This document shows positions 1-8,587 of a DNA stretch of 32,046 nt, in pieces. The stretch covers positions 1 through 32,046 of the forward strand of contig JACMOW010000139.1 in NCBI GenBank assembly GCA_014377775.1. Reading direction: 5' to 3'. The DNA is from Pedobacter sp. (GTDB lineage Bacteria; Bacteroidota; Bacteroidia; Sphingobacteriales; Sphingobacteriaceae). Numbering within the stretch: the stretch's first letter is position 1; each line of letters opens with the position of its first letter. The position numbers and the translations under genes are program-made. Below the pieces are notes generated by a model that had not been told where the DNA came from, did no database searches, and saw only the letters and a list, made by a program, of their open reading frames with translations.

Positions 1-2033
1 AAGTGTTCGCGGATCAACTTAAGAATCTCCTCGCCATATTGGATTGCCTTTCCCTCACCAATGTTTTTAATTTTAGCTAATTGGGTGAGCGATCTGGGTA
101 ATTTACCCGAAATATCGGCCATGGCTAGATCAGAAAGGATATGATAGCTTAATAATTTTTTAGTTTCAGCCGTTTGCTGTCTCCACTCTATTAGTTTGGC
201 GTAAAGTGCTGGATTTTCTACGACGATATCATTTTTTACAGGTTTTGTTTTCCAGCTGTCTAACTGTTTATAGGTAGTAATGGTAGTTTTAATTGCGGCT
301 TGGATCTGCATTGTGTTTTTTAGGGTTGGCAGTATTTTAAAAATAGCTATTTTGCCCTCTAATTGTTCGAGCAGTAGGTTTAGAGTCGGAAAATAGTCGG
401 GCTGAAAAGGCGAACCCGTACAAAGCACATGCAGTTCTAGGATGTATTTGTATAACGCGATGAGTTGGGGTAAGAAGTAAGCCGATGCTTTACCAAGCCG
501 ATTTGCTAAGCTTTCCACAATTATTTTCCCTCTTATTGGCATTAGTTCCTGGCGTATAAACTGCCCAGCAACTGTGCCTATCTTTTTAACGAGAAGTTCT
601 TCGGTAGTGATACCAACTTCTAACATCACCAATTTCAAATGGTAACAAGCCGAATAAATGGAGGCGAAGTCGAAACACTCGATCAAGGTTTCTATATCCC
701 TGCTCGCTAGTGCATTTTCTAACATTTGCTGGTTGAATAGCTGCGATTGGGCTTTTTTCATAAAGGCCGTAACAGATGGGTCGGTAATGATATTTTTCGC
801 CTCTACCTTTTCCTTTAAAATCAATCCTTCCAAATTTCGGCAGCGACTAAGCGCCACATAAGTTTGCCCATGGGCGAAGGCAGCGCCTACATCGATAACA
901 GCTTTATCAAACGTAAGTCCTTGGCTTTTGTGAATGGTGATTGCCCAGGCGAGTCTAAGCGGAAACTGGGTAAAGGAGCCTTCACTGGTTTGAGTAACCT
1001 TTTGATCGGTTTCTGATAATGCGTATTTATTATTTTCCCAGCTCTCTTGCTTCGCTTCGAAAGTAGTGCCATCGTCAAAGAAGGTGAGCTTGATAGTTTC
1101 TCCACTAATGCTGTCTACTTTTGCGGTTCTGCCGTTATAAAACTGTTTCTTTCCAGAACTATCATTCTTGATGAACATTACCATGGCGCCTACTTTTAGT
1201 ATAAGTTCTTCTTCGGTGGGGTAGCCTTCTTTAGGGAAATCGCCAGTTACTTTGGCTATAAAACGATGGTTCTCTCCTGCTAACTGATTTAGCCTTTCTT
1301 CATTAATTTTTTTAACTAGTGGATTATGTGTAGTGAGTGCTACATGGTTGGCAATGTCTGAGTTTTCTGCATATTTCTCGTTTAATTTTCCGAGCAATGC
1401 AGCGCTGATGGATCCGTTTCTAATTTCATTCAGTATCTCGATAAAGCTAGGATCGCTCTGCCTGTGTATGGTGGTGAGTTCGAAGATGAACAGAGAATTT
1501 TCCCTAAAAACGAGGCTATCGAAAAAATAGGGGCTTTTGTAAAATTTTCCAAGCAGATGCCAGTCGTTCTGAAAAACAGGAGGCAACTGGTATAGGTCGC
1601 CGATCATCAATAGTTGTACGCCTCCAAACGCTCGGCTGTTGCCTCTTATAAACCGAAGTACCCTATCAATATAGTCTATCGTATCAGCTCTTACCATACT
1701 AATCTCGTCGATAATTAAGAGATCGAGGCATTTAATGAGCTTTGCTTTTTCCGTACTGAAGCTTTTGCCCGAAAATTCCTCGAACGCATTTGAAAGTAGT
1801 ATTGGTGGTATGGGCCCAAAAGGTATTTGGAAAAAGGAGTGGATGGTTACCCCACCAGCATTAATTGCCGCTACTGCAGTTGGTGCTACCACGGCTAAGC
1901 TCTTTTTTGTGATAGAACGGATGTAGCGTAGAAACGTGGTTTTTCCTGTTCCTGCCTTGCCTGTAAGGAAGATTGGTTTATTGGTTTTTTCAATACATTT
2001 AATAATTAGTTCGTGCAGAGAATCGAGCTTCAT
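1..2033 (-). CDS. Pif1/RecD-like DNA helicase with HRDC domain, partial (C-terminus off the left edge)
   Basis: Reading the minus strand from the ATG at 2033 gives an unbroken frame of 677 codons to the window edge. It is missing from the ORF track because no stop lies inside the window. Walker A (GKAGTGKTT) lies near residues 25-33. Walker B (LLIIDEISMVR), the motif GDLYQLPPVF and the late motif AITIHKSQGLTFD, followed by YVALSRC, are all visible. These are the signatures of the superfamily 1B Pif1/RecD2 helicases, which unwind DNA 5' to 3'. The last roughly 75 visible residues (ALYAKLIEWRQQTAE to IGEGKAIQYGEEIL) match an HRDC domain, a nucleic-acid-binding module better known from RecQ. The architecture is common in Bacteroidota genomes, where a C-terminal helix-turn-helix segment often follows; here that part would be cut off. 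It is a housekeeping-type gene, divergent from the PUL, and has its own promoter. Family confidence is high; the physiological role is unknown. Confidence 0.93.
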   Translation of the reverse strand, partial: MKLDSLHELIIKCIEKTNKPIFLTGKAGTGKTTFLRYIRSITKKSLAVVAPTAVAAINAGGVTIHSFFQIPFGPIPPILLSNAFEEFSGKSFSTEKAKLIKCLDLLIIDEISMVRADTIDYIDRVLRFIRGNSRAFGGVQLLMIGDLYQLPPVFQNDWHLLGKFYKSPYFFDSLVFRENSLFIFELTTIHRQSDPSFIEILNEIRNGSISAALLGKLNEKYAENSDIANHVALTTHNPLVKKINEERLNQLAGENHRFIAKVTGDFPKEGYPTEEELILKVGAMVMFIKNDSSGKKQFYNGRTAKVDSISGETIKLTFFDDGTTFEAKQESWENNKYALSETDQKVTQTSEGSFTQFPLRLAWAITIHKSQGLTFDKAVIDVGAAFAHGQTYVALSRCRNLEGLILKEKVEAKNIITDPSVTAFMKKAQSQLFNQQMLENALASRDIETLIECFDFASIYSACYHLKLVMLEVGITTEELLVKKIGTVAGQFIRQELMPIRGKIIVESLANRLGKASAYFLPQLIALYKYILELHVLCTGSPFQPDYFPTLNLLLEQLEGKIAIFKILPTLKNTMQIQAAIKTTITTYKQLDSWKTKPVKNDIVVENPALYAKLIEWRQQTAETKKLLSYHILSDLAMADISGKLPRSLTQLAKIKNIGEGKAIQYGEEILKLIREH

Positions 2034-2061
2034 TGTAGATTAGGCGGTTTTTTTTATAACA

Positions 2062-2069
2062 CAAAATTA
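2062..2069 (-). promoter_or_regulatory. Candidate -7 promoter element of the helicase gene
   Basis: On the minus strand this reads TAATTTTG, a perfect match to the Bacteroidota -7 consensus TAnnTTTG. It lies about 29 nt upstream of the helicase ATG, leaving a short leader. No clean -33 TTTG is seen about 20 bp further upstream, so the call rests on the -7 box and its placement. Confidence 0.5.
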
Positions 2070-2266
2070 GGGCAATTGCTACTGGCAGAGAAATGTTGTT
2101 TTCAACAAAATTATTGGATGATAATAATCGACACGATGAAAAATTTTAGTCGTTATGATGTGATAAAAACTTTTTTTGATAGTTATAGGGCCAATTGCCA
2201 TTCTTAATGCAGTTATTAAGGAGCTAAAGATTTAAGGAATTGCTAAATATACATGGCAGCATATTT

Positions 2267-2320
2267 CCTCTATTTTTTTAAAATTTTACTCCATCAGTAA
2301 ATAGTTATCCTATATATTAG
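2267..2320 (+). promoter_or_regulatory. Putative HTCS-controlled promoter A (esterase-HTCS operon)
   Basis: A 28-bp box at 2267-2294 (CCTCT, T-tract, TTTAAAA, TTTTACTCCAT) matches the box upstream of susC1 at 25 of 28 positions. Exactly 18 nt after it lies TATATTAG (2313-2320), a TAnnTT-type -7 element, and the same spacing occurs at 12233-12286. No -33 TTTG is present at the usual place. This fits an activator-dependent promoter bound just upstream of -33. The regulator is inferred to be the HTCS encoded at 3310, which would make this autoregulation. The rest of the 2034-2378 intergenic region holds only the helicase promoter and AT-rich sequence. Confidence 0.6.
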
Positions 2321-2378
2321 CGTTTACCTAATATAAAACCCTATTGGCTTTATTGCCGTTAAAAAACACTACATTCCA

Positions 2379-3266
2379 ATGAAAAAAATCTTTGTTTTAT
2401 TTTACTTTCTGGGACTGTCATTTTTTGTAAATGCCCAAGATGAAGCGCCTGTAATTAGAAAAGTAACCTATCCAACAGGATACACCAGTCAACTAAATTT
2501 AATTTACACTTCGGCAGTCGCTTGGGAAGGGAAAATGGATCTTTATTTACCGTCAAAAGAAAGGGGCTTATCGCCAGCAATAATTAATATACACGGAGGC
2601 GGATGGCAAAACGGCACGAAAGATACTCAAGGGGGATTTAATTCTTACTTTAAGGCGGGATTTGCTGTTGCCAATATCGCTTATCGATTAAGTGGCCAAG
2701 CAACGGCACCCGCTGCCATAGAAGACACCAGGTGTGCACTTATTTATTTAATTAAAAATGCAAAAACCCTAAACATTGATATCAATAAAATCATCATTAT
2801 GGGTGGTTCTGCTGGCGGTCATTTGGCATTAATGGGTGGTTTATTATCAAACGACAGCCGATTTGATACCAATTGCCCTGGTTTAAAAAACATTAAAGTA
2901 GCGGCCATTATTGATAAATACGGTATTGTAGATGTTGGGGATAAGAGATATGGAAAGTTTAGAAGTGGATCTGAAAAGAAATGGCTTGGGGATAAAGTGA
3001 ACGATCAAAGTTTTATAGAATCTGTATCCCCAATTTATCAAGTGAAAAAAAATAGTCCGCCCATATTTATAGCACATGGTGATGCAGACCCTACAGTACC
3101 TATTCAGCAATCTATCGATTTGAAGAAAAAGCTCGATGAATTGGGTGTGAAAAATGAATTCATGATTATCCCAGGTGGCCTACATGGAAAATTTAGTGTC
3201 GCACAAAATGCCGAATTAGATGCCGCAATTATGAAATTTATTTTGAGTTTAAAGGAATTTAAATAA
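2379..3266 (+). CDS. Secreted alpha/beta-hydrolase esterase (BD-FAE/acetylesterase-like)
   Basis: This 295-residue protein starts with a clear Sec signal peptide (cut after about VNAQ, residue 20). The oxyanion-hole motif HGGGW is at 72-76 and the nucleophile elbow GGSAGGH at 142-148, with Ser144 as the likely nucleophile. HGDADPTVP at 233-241 supplies the acid (probably Asp237), and His269 in GGLHG completes the triad. This is the layout of alpha/beta-hydrolase esterases that PULs use to remove acetyl or feruloyl groups from polysaccharides. The specificity cannot be read from sequence. It is the first gene behind the shared 28-bp box and lies 43 nt upstream of the HTCS gene, so the two are probably co-transcribed. 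A peptidase-like alpha/beta hydrolase is the main alternative, but the short length and HGGGW favour an esterase. Confidence 0.85.
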   Translation: MKKIFVLFYFLGLSFFVNAQDEAPVIRKVTYPTGYTSQLNLIYTSAVAWEGKMDLYLPSKERGLSPAIINIHGGGWQNGTKDTQGGFNSYFKAGFAVANIAYRLSGQATAPAAIEDTRCALIYLIKNAKTLNIDINKIIIMGGSAGGHLALMGGLLSNDSRFDTNCPGLKNIKVAAIIDKYGIVDVGDKRYGKFRSGSEKKWLGDKVNDQSFIESVSPIYQVKKNSPPIFIAHGDADPTVPIQQSIDLKKKLDELGVKNEFMIIPGGLHGKFSVAQNAELDAAIMKFILSLKEFK

Positions 3267-3309
3267 TAGTTTTTGGCTAATCATTCTATTTATTCATAGC
3301 TTTATAAAT

Positions 3310-6300
3310 ATGACATGCCAATTCCGTTTCAGAAAAAAAACACTTTCCCTATTCTTACTGGGCGTTGCTTTTTCTGTTACTGCTTTTGCGCAAATCAATC
3401 AATTTCAATTTGAACGCTTTACCGTAGAAGGGGGGCTTTCTCAAAGCAGTGTATTCTCCATTGCTCAAGATAGTTTAGGATTTATTTGGTTTGGTACAAA
3501 GGATGGTTTAAACCGATACGATTCTCGCGAATTTAAAGTGTATAAACATAAAGTTAATCAGCCAAATACAATCAGTAGCAGCATTAATATTAATGTTTTA
3601 TTAACAGATAGTAAGGGTAACCTTTGGGTAGGCACGCAAGAGGGTTTAAATAGATATGTGCCCGAAACCAACTCATTTATCAGGTATTTAAATGTACCAA
3701 AAGATAAGAATAGCCTGAGCAACAACACCATAAGAAGTCTCTATGAAGATAAACAAGGCAACCTTTGGGTAGGTACAGAAAATGGTTTAAACAAGCTTAT
3801 AGCTGGTAAAAAATTTGAACGTTTTTTTTGTTCGGGTGCTACTGGAAACAATATCGTTCATCCCACAATCAAAGCAATTTATAAGGATAGTAAAAACCTA
3901 TTATGGGTGGGTACCTCAAATGGTTTGGTGAGCATGGATTTTAAAAATGGATCCTACAGGTTTAAGCTATATACCCATCAACCATCAAACCAGCAAAGTG
4001 TAGGTTCAAACGATATTACCACGATTACCGAAGATCTAAATCATAATTTATGGATTGGCACCCATTTTAATGGCTTAGATTTTTTCGACAGAACCAATAA
4101 TATGTTTCGTCATTTTACAAAGGAGCTCAGCAATAATTCTATTCGTAAAATAATGGTGAATAAAGATGGCACATTGTGGATTGCCACTTTAAATGGCGTG
4201 AATATTTTGGATCCAGTTACACGCCAGTTTAAACTTCAAAAACATGATCCAGAAAATCAAACTAGCATTAGCCAAAACTCTATTTATGATATTTTTCAGG
4301 ATAAGGCGGGCTCTGTTTGGGTAGGCACCTATTACGGCGGTGTAAATGTTTATCATCCAAATGATGTGAGTTTCGATATTTATAAATACTACCCATACAA
4401 AAATTCGTTGAGCAGCAATATTATAAGCGCTATTGTAGAAGATAAACAACATAATTTATGGATTGGTACAGAAGCCGAAGGATTAAATTACTACAACAGA
4501 AAAACTGGATTGTTCACAAAATTCAGTACAACAGTTGGCCTCAGTTCTAATCTCATCAAATCAATGGCAATTGATAAAAATGGAGATTTATGGATTGCTG
4601 CTTATGAAGGCGGACTAGATTTATACAAGCCCAAAACTAAAACATTTAAGAACTATAAGCTAGATCCAGAAAATAAAAATTCTTTGTTTTCTAATAGAAT
4701 ATCGTATTTACTATATGATAATCTGCAAAGGTTATGGATTGGAACCAAAGGGAGTGGACTATATCAGTATGATGGGGAAAATGATAATTTTAAATCACTA
4801 CATGAAACCAAGAATTTATATCATTTACCCTCAAAATTTATCAATTATATTTTTCAGGATAAGAAGCAACACATTTGGGTAGCCTGTACAGAAGGTATTT
4901 ACTTTCTCAGAAAAGGGGGTACTACATTTGGTAAAATAAAATCTTTGAGCACGGTTAATTGTATTCAAGAAGATAGGAATGGGCTAATTTGGTTTGGGAG
5001 CTCAATTGATGGATTGTTAAGCTATAACCCCAATACTAAAAACTTGATAATTTATAACGAAGCGAAAGGACTGCCTTCTAATAATGTAACCAGTATTGTA
5101 GAAGATAGTGAAGGTTATTTATGGATAAGTACCGATAGAGGGTTGGCCAAATTAGACAACGGTAGATTTAAAATTTACACCAGTAACGATGGTTTACCAG
5201 GTAATGTTTTTAATTATCATTCATTTTTAAAGGATAGTAAAGGCGAACTTTTTTTTGGAGGATATAACGGTTTAGTGAGTTTTAAGCCAGAAGAAATTAT
5301 CGAAAACAAAGAAATTCCAACTATTGCTTTTACCCGTTTAAAGCTTTTCGATAAAGATGTTGAAATTAATGACGAAACACAGTTGTTATCAAAATCTATC
5401 CTTAAAACTAAGAAAATTACTTTTTCGTATGCGCAAAATACATTTACCATAGATTTTACTGCGCTAAATTTTGTAAAATCCAGAAAAAATAAGTTTGCTT
5501 TTAAACTCAAAGGTTTTGATGAAAAATGGACCGACTTGGAAATTCCGAGTGTAACTTTTAATAATTTACCAAGCGGAACGTACACGTTGCTTGTTAAAGG
5601 AACCAATAATGATGGGATTTGGAATCAAACACCGCAAAAACTAATCATCGAAATTAATCCTCCTTTTTGGAAAACCTGGTTGGCCTATTTGTTTTATCTC
5701 ATCATTATAGCAGGTTTGCTTTTTGTAGTGGTAAGATTTTTATTGATGCGTGCACTCTTAAAAAGAGAAAATGATATTCATCAACTTAAATTGGCTTTCT
5801 TTACCAATGTGTCTCATGAAATTAGGACACCTTTAACGCTCATAATGGCGCCACTAGAAAGATTGATTCAAGATAATTTTGACAATATAAATTTGAATAG
5901 GCAGTTGTTAGATGTGAACAAAAACGTGAAGCGACTGTACCGGTTGGTAAATGAGTTGATGGACTTTAGAAAGGTAGATTCTGGTAAAATGAAGCTTAAT
6001 ATTACGGTAGAAAATCTTGTCGATTACATCAAAGAAATTTACTTGTCTTTTCAAGACATGGCCTTGAGAAGAAATATAACTTTCATATTTAGTAGTGAAG
6101 CAAATGATATTCCCATTTATTTTGACAAGGACCAGTTGGAAAAAGTTATTTTTAATCTCCTTTCTAACGCCTTTAAGTTCGTGGATGATAAGGGAAAGAT
6201 TACGATCAAAATTCTATTAACTGATGGAAACGTTTTGGTGAAAGTTGCCGACACAGGTGCGGGTATCTCTAAAGAAAGTATTCCTAAATTGTTTACAGAA

Positions 6301-7317
6301 TTTTATCAAGCCGGAAACCCCAAGCAAAGAAACGCAGGTACAGGAATTGGTTTGGCTTTATCTAAAAGAGTCGCAAATTTACATCATGGAGATTTATTTT
6401 TAGATATCAAAGAAGCGTATACCTGTTTTTGTTTACTGCTTAAAACAGGCGCTGATCATTTTAAACAGGACGAATTAATGGGTCCTAATGATCCAGAGAA
6501 TTTAAAAGAATACATACTGCAAACAGAGGTTGATGAGTTGATAGACGTTGAACCCCTTAAGCTAAATTTGGAAAGACCCGTTATACTTTTAGCCGAAGAC
6601 AATCACGACTTAAGGAAATTTATGGTACAAACTTTAAATCGTAATTATACCGTTATTGAATCAGAAAATGGTGCCGAAGCTTTTAAAATAGCCATAGAAA
6701 GTATTCCCGACATTATTATTAGTGACATTATGATGCCCATTATGGATGGTCTTGAGCTTTGTAGGAGTATAAAAACAGATAAAAGAACCAGCCATATTCC
6801 TGTTGTTTTATTAACAGCACGTTCTGGCGATATCCATGAACTAGAAGGATTAAAATGGGGTGCAGACATTTATCTTACTAAGCCTTTTAGTTTGCGAAAA
6901 CTGGAACTAAACATAGAAAATTTAATCACTGCACAAGAAAATATGAGGAAGATGTTTAGTCAGCATTTAACACTCCAACCTTCAAACGTAATTATAGAAT
7001 CTTCCGATCATGAATTTTTAACTAAAATTTTAAATTTAATTGAAGAGAATATCAGCAATACAGATTATAATGTAAACCAATTTGCAGCAGAAATAGGAAT
7101 GAGTACGCCTATATTCTATAAAAAAGTTAAAGCACTTACAGGATTTACTGTAAATAACTTCATCAAATCTATTAAATTAAAAAGAGCAGTACAGCTATTA
7201 CAACAGAAAGCGTATAATGTTTCTGAAGTTGCATACATGGTTGGCTTTACCGATCCGAAATATTTTAGTAAAGAATTTGCTAAACAATACGGAAAAACAC
7301 CATCTAAATTTTGTTAA
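3310..7317 (+). CDS. Hybrid two-component system sensor/regulator (HTCS, AraC output)
   Basis: This single 1335-residue protein carries a whole phosphorelay. A signal peptide (cut near AFAQ) is followed by a long periplasmic sensor of repeated Reg_prop beta-propeller blades, each with variants of LWVGT..GLN, to about residue 670. A Y_Y_Y domain comes next (GFDEKWTDLE, then LPSGTYTLLVKGTNNDG), followed by one membrane helix near 790-812. The histidine kinase core follows, with phospho-acceptor His836 in SHEIRTPLTL, an N box (FNLLSNAFKF) and G boxes (ADTGAGIS, GTGIGLALSK). A receiver domain has phospho-acceptor Asp1139 in SDIMMPIMDG, and an AraC-type helix-turn-helix fills about 1240-1335. HTCS proteins of this layout bind oligosaccharides in the periplasm and activate their own PUL. 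All domains are intact. It lies between the esterase and the lyase operon, whose promoters share a candidate binding box. Confidence 0.97.
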   Translation: MTCQFRFRKKTLSLFLLGVAFSVTAFAQINQFQFERFTVEGGLSQSSVFSIAQDSLGFIWFGTKDGLNRYDSREFKVYKHKVNQPNTISSSININVLLTDSKGNLWVGTQEGLNRYVPETNSFIRYLNVPKDKNSLSNNTIRSLYEDKQGNLWVGTENGLNKLIAGKKFERFFCSGATGNNIVHPTIKAIYKDSKNLLWVGTSNGLVSMDFKNGSYRFKLYTHQPSNQQSVGSNDITTITEDLNHNLWIGTHFNGLDFFDRTNNMFRHFTKELSNNSIRKIMVNKDGTLWIATLNGVNILDPVTRQFKLQKHDPENQTSISQNSIYDIFQDKAGSVWVGTYYGGVNVYHPNDVSFDIYKYYPYKNSLSSNIISAIVEDKQHNLWIGTEAEGLNYYNRKTGLFTKFSTTVGLSSNLIKSMAIDKNGDLWIAAYEGGLDLYKPKTKTFKNYKLDPENKNSLFSNRISYLLYDNLQRLWIGTKGSGLYQYDGENDNFKSLHETKNLYHLPSKFINYIFQDKKQHIWVACTEGIYFLRKGGTTFGKIKSLSTVNCIQEDRNGLIWFGSSIDGLLSYNPNTKNLIIYNEAKGLPSNNVTSIVEDSEGYLWISTDRGLAKLDNGRFKIYTSNDGLPGNVFNYHSFLKDSKGELFFGGYNGLVSFKPEEIIENKEIPTIAFTRLKLFDKDVEINDETQLLSKSILKTKKITFSYAQNTFTIDFTALNFVKSRKNKFAFKLKGFDEKWTDLEIPSVTFNNLPSGTYTLLVKGTNNDGIWNQTPQKLIIEINPPFWKTWLAYLFYLIIIAGLLFVVVRFLLMRALLKRENDIHQLKLAFFTNVSHEIRTPLTLIMAPLERLIQDNFDNINLNRQLLDVNKNVKRLYRLVNELMDFRKVDSGKMKLNITVENLVDYIKEIYLSFQDMALRRNITFIFSSEANDIPIYFDKDQLEKVIFNLLSNAFKFVDDKGKITIKILLTDGNVLVKVADTGAGISKESIPKLFTEFYQAGNPKQRNAGTGIGLALSKRVANLHHGDLFLDIKEAYTCFCLLLKTGADHFKQDELMGPNDPENLKEYILQTEVDELIDVEPLKLNLERPVILLAEDNHDLRKFMVQTLNRNYTVIESENGAEAFKIAIESIPDIIISDIMMPIMDGLELCRSIKTDKRTSHIPVVLLTARSGDIHELEGLKWGADIYLTKPFSLRKLELNIENLITAQENMRKMFSQHLTLQPSNVIIESSDHEFLTKILNLIEENISNTDYNVNQFAAEIGMSTPIFYKKVKALTGFTVNNFIKSIKLKRAVQLLQQKAYNVSEVAYMVGFTDPKYFSKEFAKQYGKTPSKFC

Positions 7318-7335
7318 TAGTTGTTTAAAAATATC

Positions 7336-7389
7336 ACCCTAAAAATTTAAGAAAACCCTCTTTTTTTAAATGTGCTAGCGTTAATTTGC
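7336..7389 (+). promoter_or_regulatory. Putative HTCS-controlled promoter C (lyase-GH2-GH88 operon)
   Basis: TTTAAGA at 7346-7352 lies exactly 36 nt upstream of TAATTTGC (7382-7389), a near-consensus -7 box. TTTAARA has the same 36-nt spacing in the promoters at 2267 and 12233. Outside this core the match to the 28-bp box is weak (13 of 28 positions), although a C-rich cluster (ACCCTC) again follows the core. The predicted leader before the ATG at 7413 is short, about 20 nt. Confidence 0.45.
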
Positions 7390-7412
7390 AGTTATCTAAT
7401 ATCAATAACTGT

Positions 7413-8585
7413 ATGAAATTTATATTTATAGTGCTCTTGCTATTCTCAAGGGCTTTTGCACAAGACACTAACTTATCCCTGTTAAATCCTATACTACTTG
7501 CTAGTAAAAGGAATGCATATAAAAATGGCGATGTGCAGCTTGTTAAGCAAGTGCAAATGGTATTGAAAAATGCAGATAAATTTCTTTCTGTAAACCCAGA
7601 GTCGGTAATGGATAAGGCACTATCACCTACAAGTAAATCAAAACACGATTATATGAGTATGGCACCTTATTGGTGGCCCGATACTACTAAACAAGATGGA
7701 TTACCCTATATTCGAAAAGATGGTGTTCGAAATCCAATCATTAAAAAGATTACCGATCATGAATTTTTGGGTAATTTAGAAAACAGATGTAAATTTTTGT
7801 CTTTGGCCTATTATTTTACGAGCGAGGAGAAGTATGCCGACAAAGCGCAACAATTGCTAAACGTTTGGTTTTTAAATCCAGCTACCAAAATGAACCCTAA
7901 TCTTGACTATGCGCAAGCCATACCCGGTAGAAATGATGGCCGTGGGAATGGAATCATAGAATCGCGTGCATTGGTAAATATTGCAGACTGGGTGTGTTTA
8001 TTAAATGGAGCTAAATCTTTTACTAATTCAGATAAGGATGGCATCAAAGCATGGTATAAAGACTACTTAAATTGGATGCTTACCAGCAAAAATGGTATCG
8101 AAGAAAGTAAATCGAAAAATAATCACGGAACACACTATGATGCACAGATTGCCTCATTCTCTATATTTATCGGTGATTTTGAACTGGCTAAAAACATCGT
8201 AACGGCAGCAAAAAAACGTATAGATATACAGATAGACAGCAATGGAAAACAACCTTTAGAACTCGAACGTACCAATGCCTACAGCTACAGCACGATGAAT
8301 CTCGATGGTTGGTTTAATTTAGCTATGGTAGGTAATAAAGTAGGTGTTGATCTTTGGAATTACCAGGCAGAAAGTCTAAAAAAGGCGATCAATTGGTTAT
8401 TGCCTTATGCTTTGGAAGAACAACCCCGAACATATAAGCAATTGATCAATTACAATAGCAGTGAAATGTATAAGCTTTTGATGATCGCCTCGGCAAAATA
8501 TAAAGGGAATTATGCAGAAAAATCAAAACGTATCCCTTTATCTGATAAAGTTATTTTAACGAGGCTTTTGTATCAATCTAAATAA
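7413..8585 (+). CDS. Alginate-lyase-family polysaccharide lyase (PF05426; PL38/PL5-like)
   Basis: The ORF track starts at a TTG (7386). The ATG at 7413 is preferred because the protein then opens directly with a Sec signal (MKFIFIVLLLFSRAFAQ), giving 390 residues, and because the upstream TTG lies inside the -7 box. Family hallmarks are MAPYWWPD and NNHGTHYD, with Asn-His at about 237-238, His241 and Tyr242 in the mature numbering from this start. The family folds as an alpha/alpha barrel and cleaves uronic-acid chains by beta-elimination, leaving an unsaturated uronyl end. Known activities include alginate lyase, and glucuronan lyase in PL38, so the substrate is open. It is followed 2 nt later by the GH2 gene and then by GH88, which would act on the unsaturated ends this enzyme makes. 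That context supports lyase function. Confidence 0.85.
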   Translation: MKFIFIVLLLFSRAFAQDTNLSLLNPILLASKRNAYKNGDVQLVKQVQMVLKNADKFLSVNPESVMDKALSPTSKSKHDYMSMAPYWWPDTTKQDGLPYIRKDGVRNPIIKKITDHEFLGNLENRCKFLSLAYYFTSEEKYADKAQQLLNVWFLNPATKMNPNLDYAQAIPGRNDGRGNGIIESRALVNIADWVCLLNGAKSFTNSDKDGIKAWYKDYLNWMLTSKNGIEESKSKNNHGTHYDAQIASFSIFIGDFELAKNIVTAAKKRIDIQIDSNGKQPLELERTNAYSYSTMNLDGWFNLAMVGNKVGVDLWNYQAESLKKAINWLLPYALEEQPRTYKQLINYNSSEMYKLLMIASAKYKGNYAEKSKRIPLSDKVILTRLLYQSK

Positions 8586-8587
8586 GA

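Noticed and set aside
2094-2107. Small inverted repeat TGTTG-TTTT-CAACA
   Set aside because: A 5-bp stem in AT-rich DNA with no T-run and no gene end nearby; most likely chance.
658-2207. Short plus-strand ORFs at 658, 1333, 1735 and 2013
   Set aside because: The first three lie antisense inside the helicase gene. The one at 2013 overlaps its start and promoter and has no coding character.
3450-5200. Repeated DNA-like pattern (TTATGGATTGG / CTTTGGGTAGG) considered as a repeat array
   Set aside because: It reflects the LWVGT/LWIGT beta-propeller blades of the HTCS protein, not a DNA repeat or CRISPR.
5217-5606. 129-residue minus-strand ORF inside the HTCS gene
   Set aside because: It is a shadow of the intact sensor frame, with no recognisable domain or start context.
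7386-7412. TTG start proposed by the ORF track for the lyase
   Set aside because: It overlaps the predicted -7 box and adds nine residues before an ideal signal peptide. The ATG at 7413 is better.
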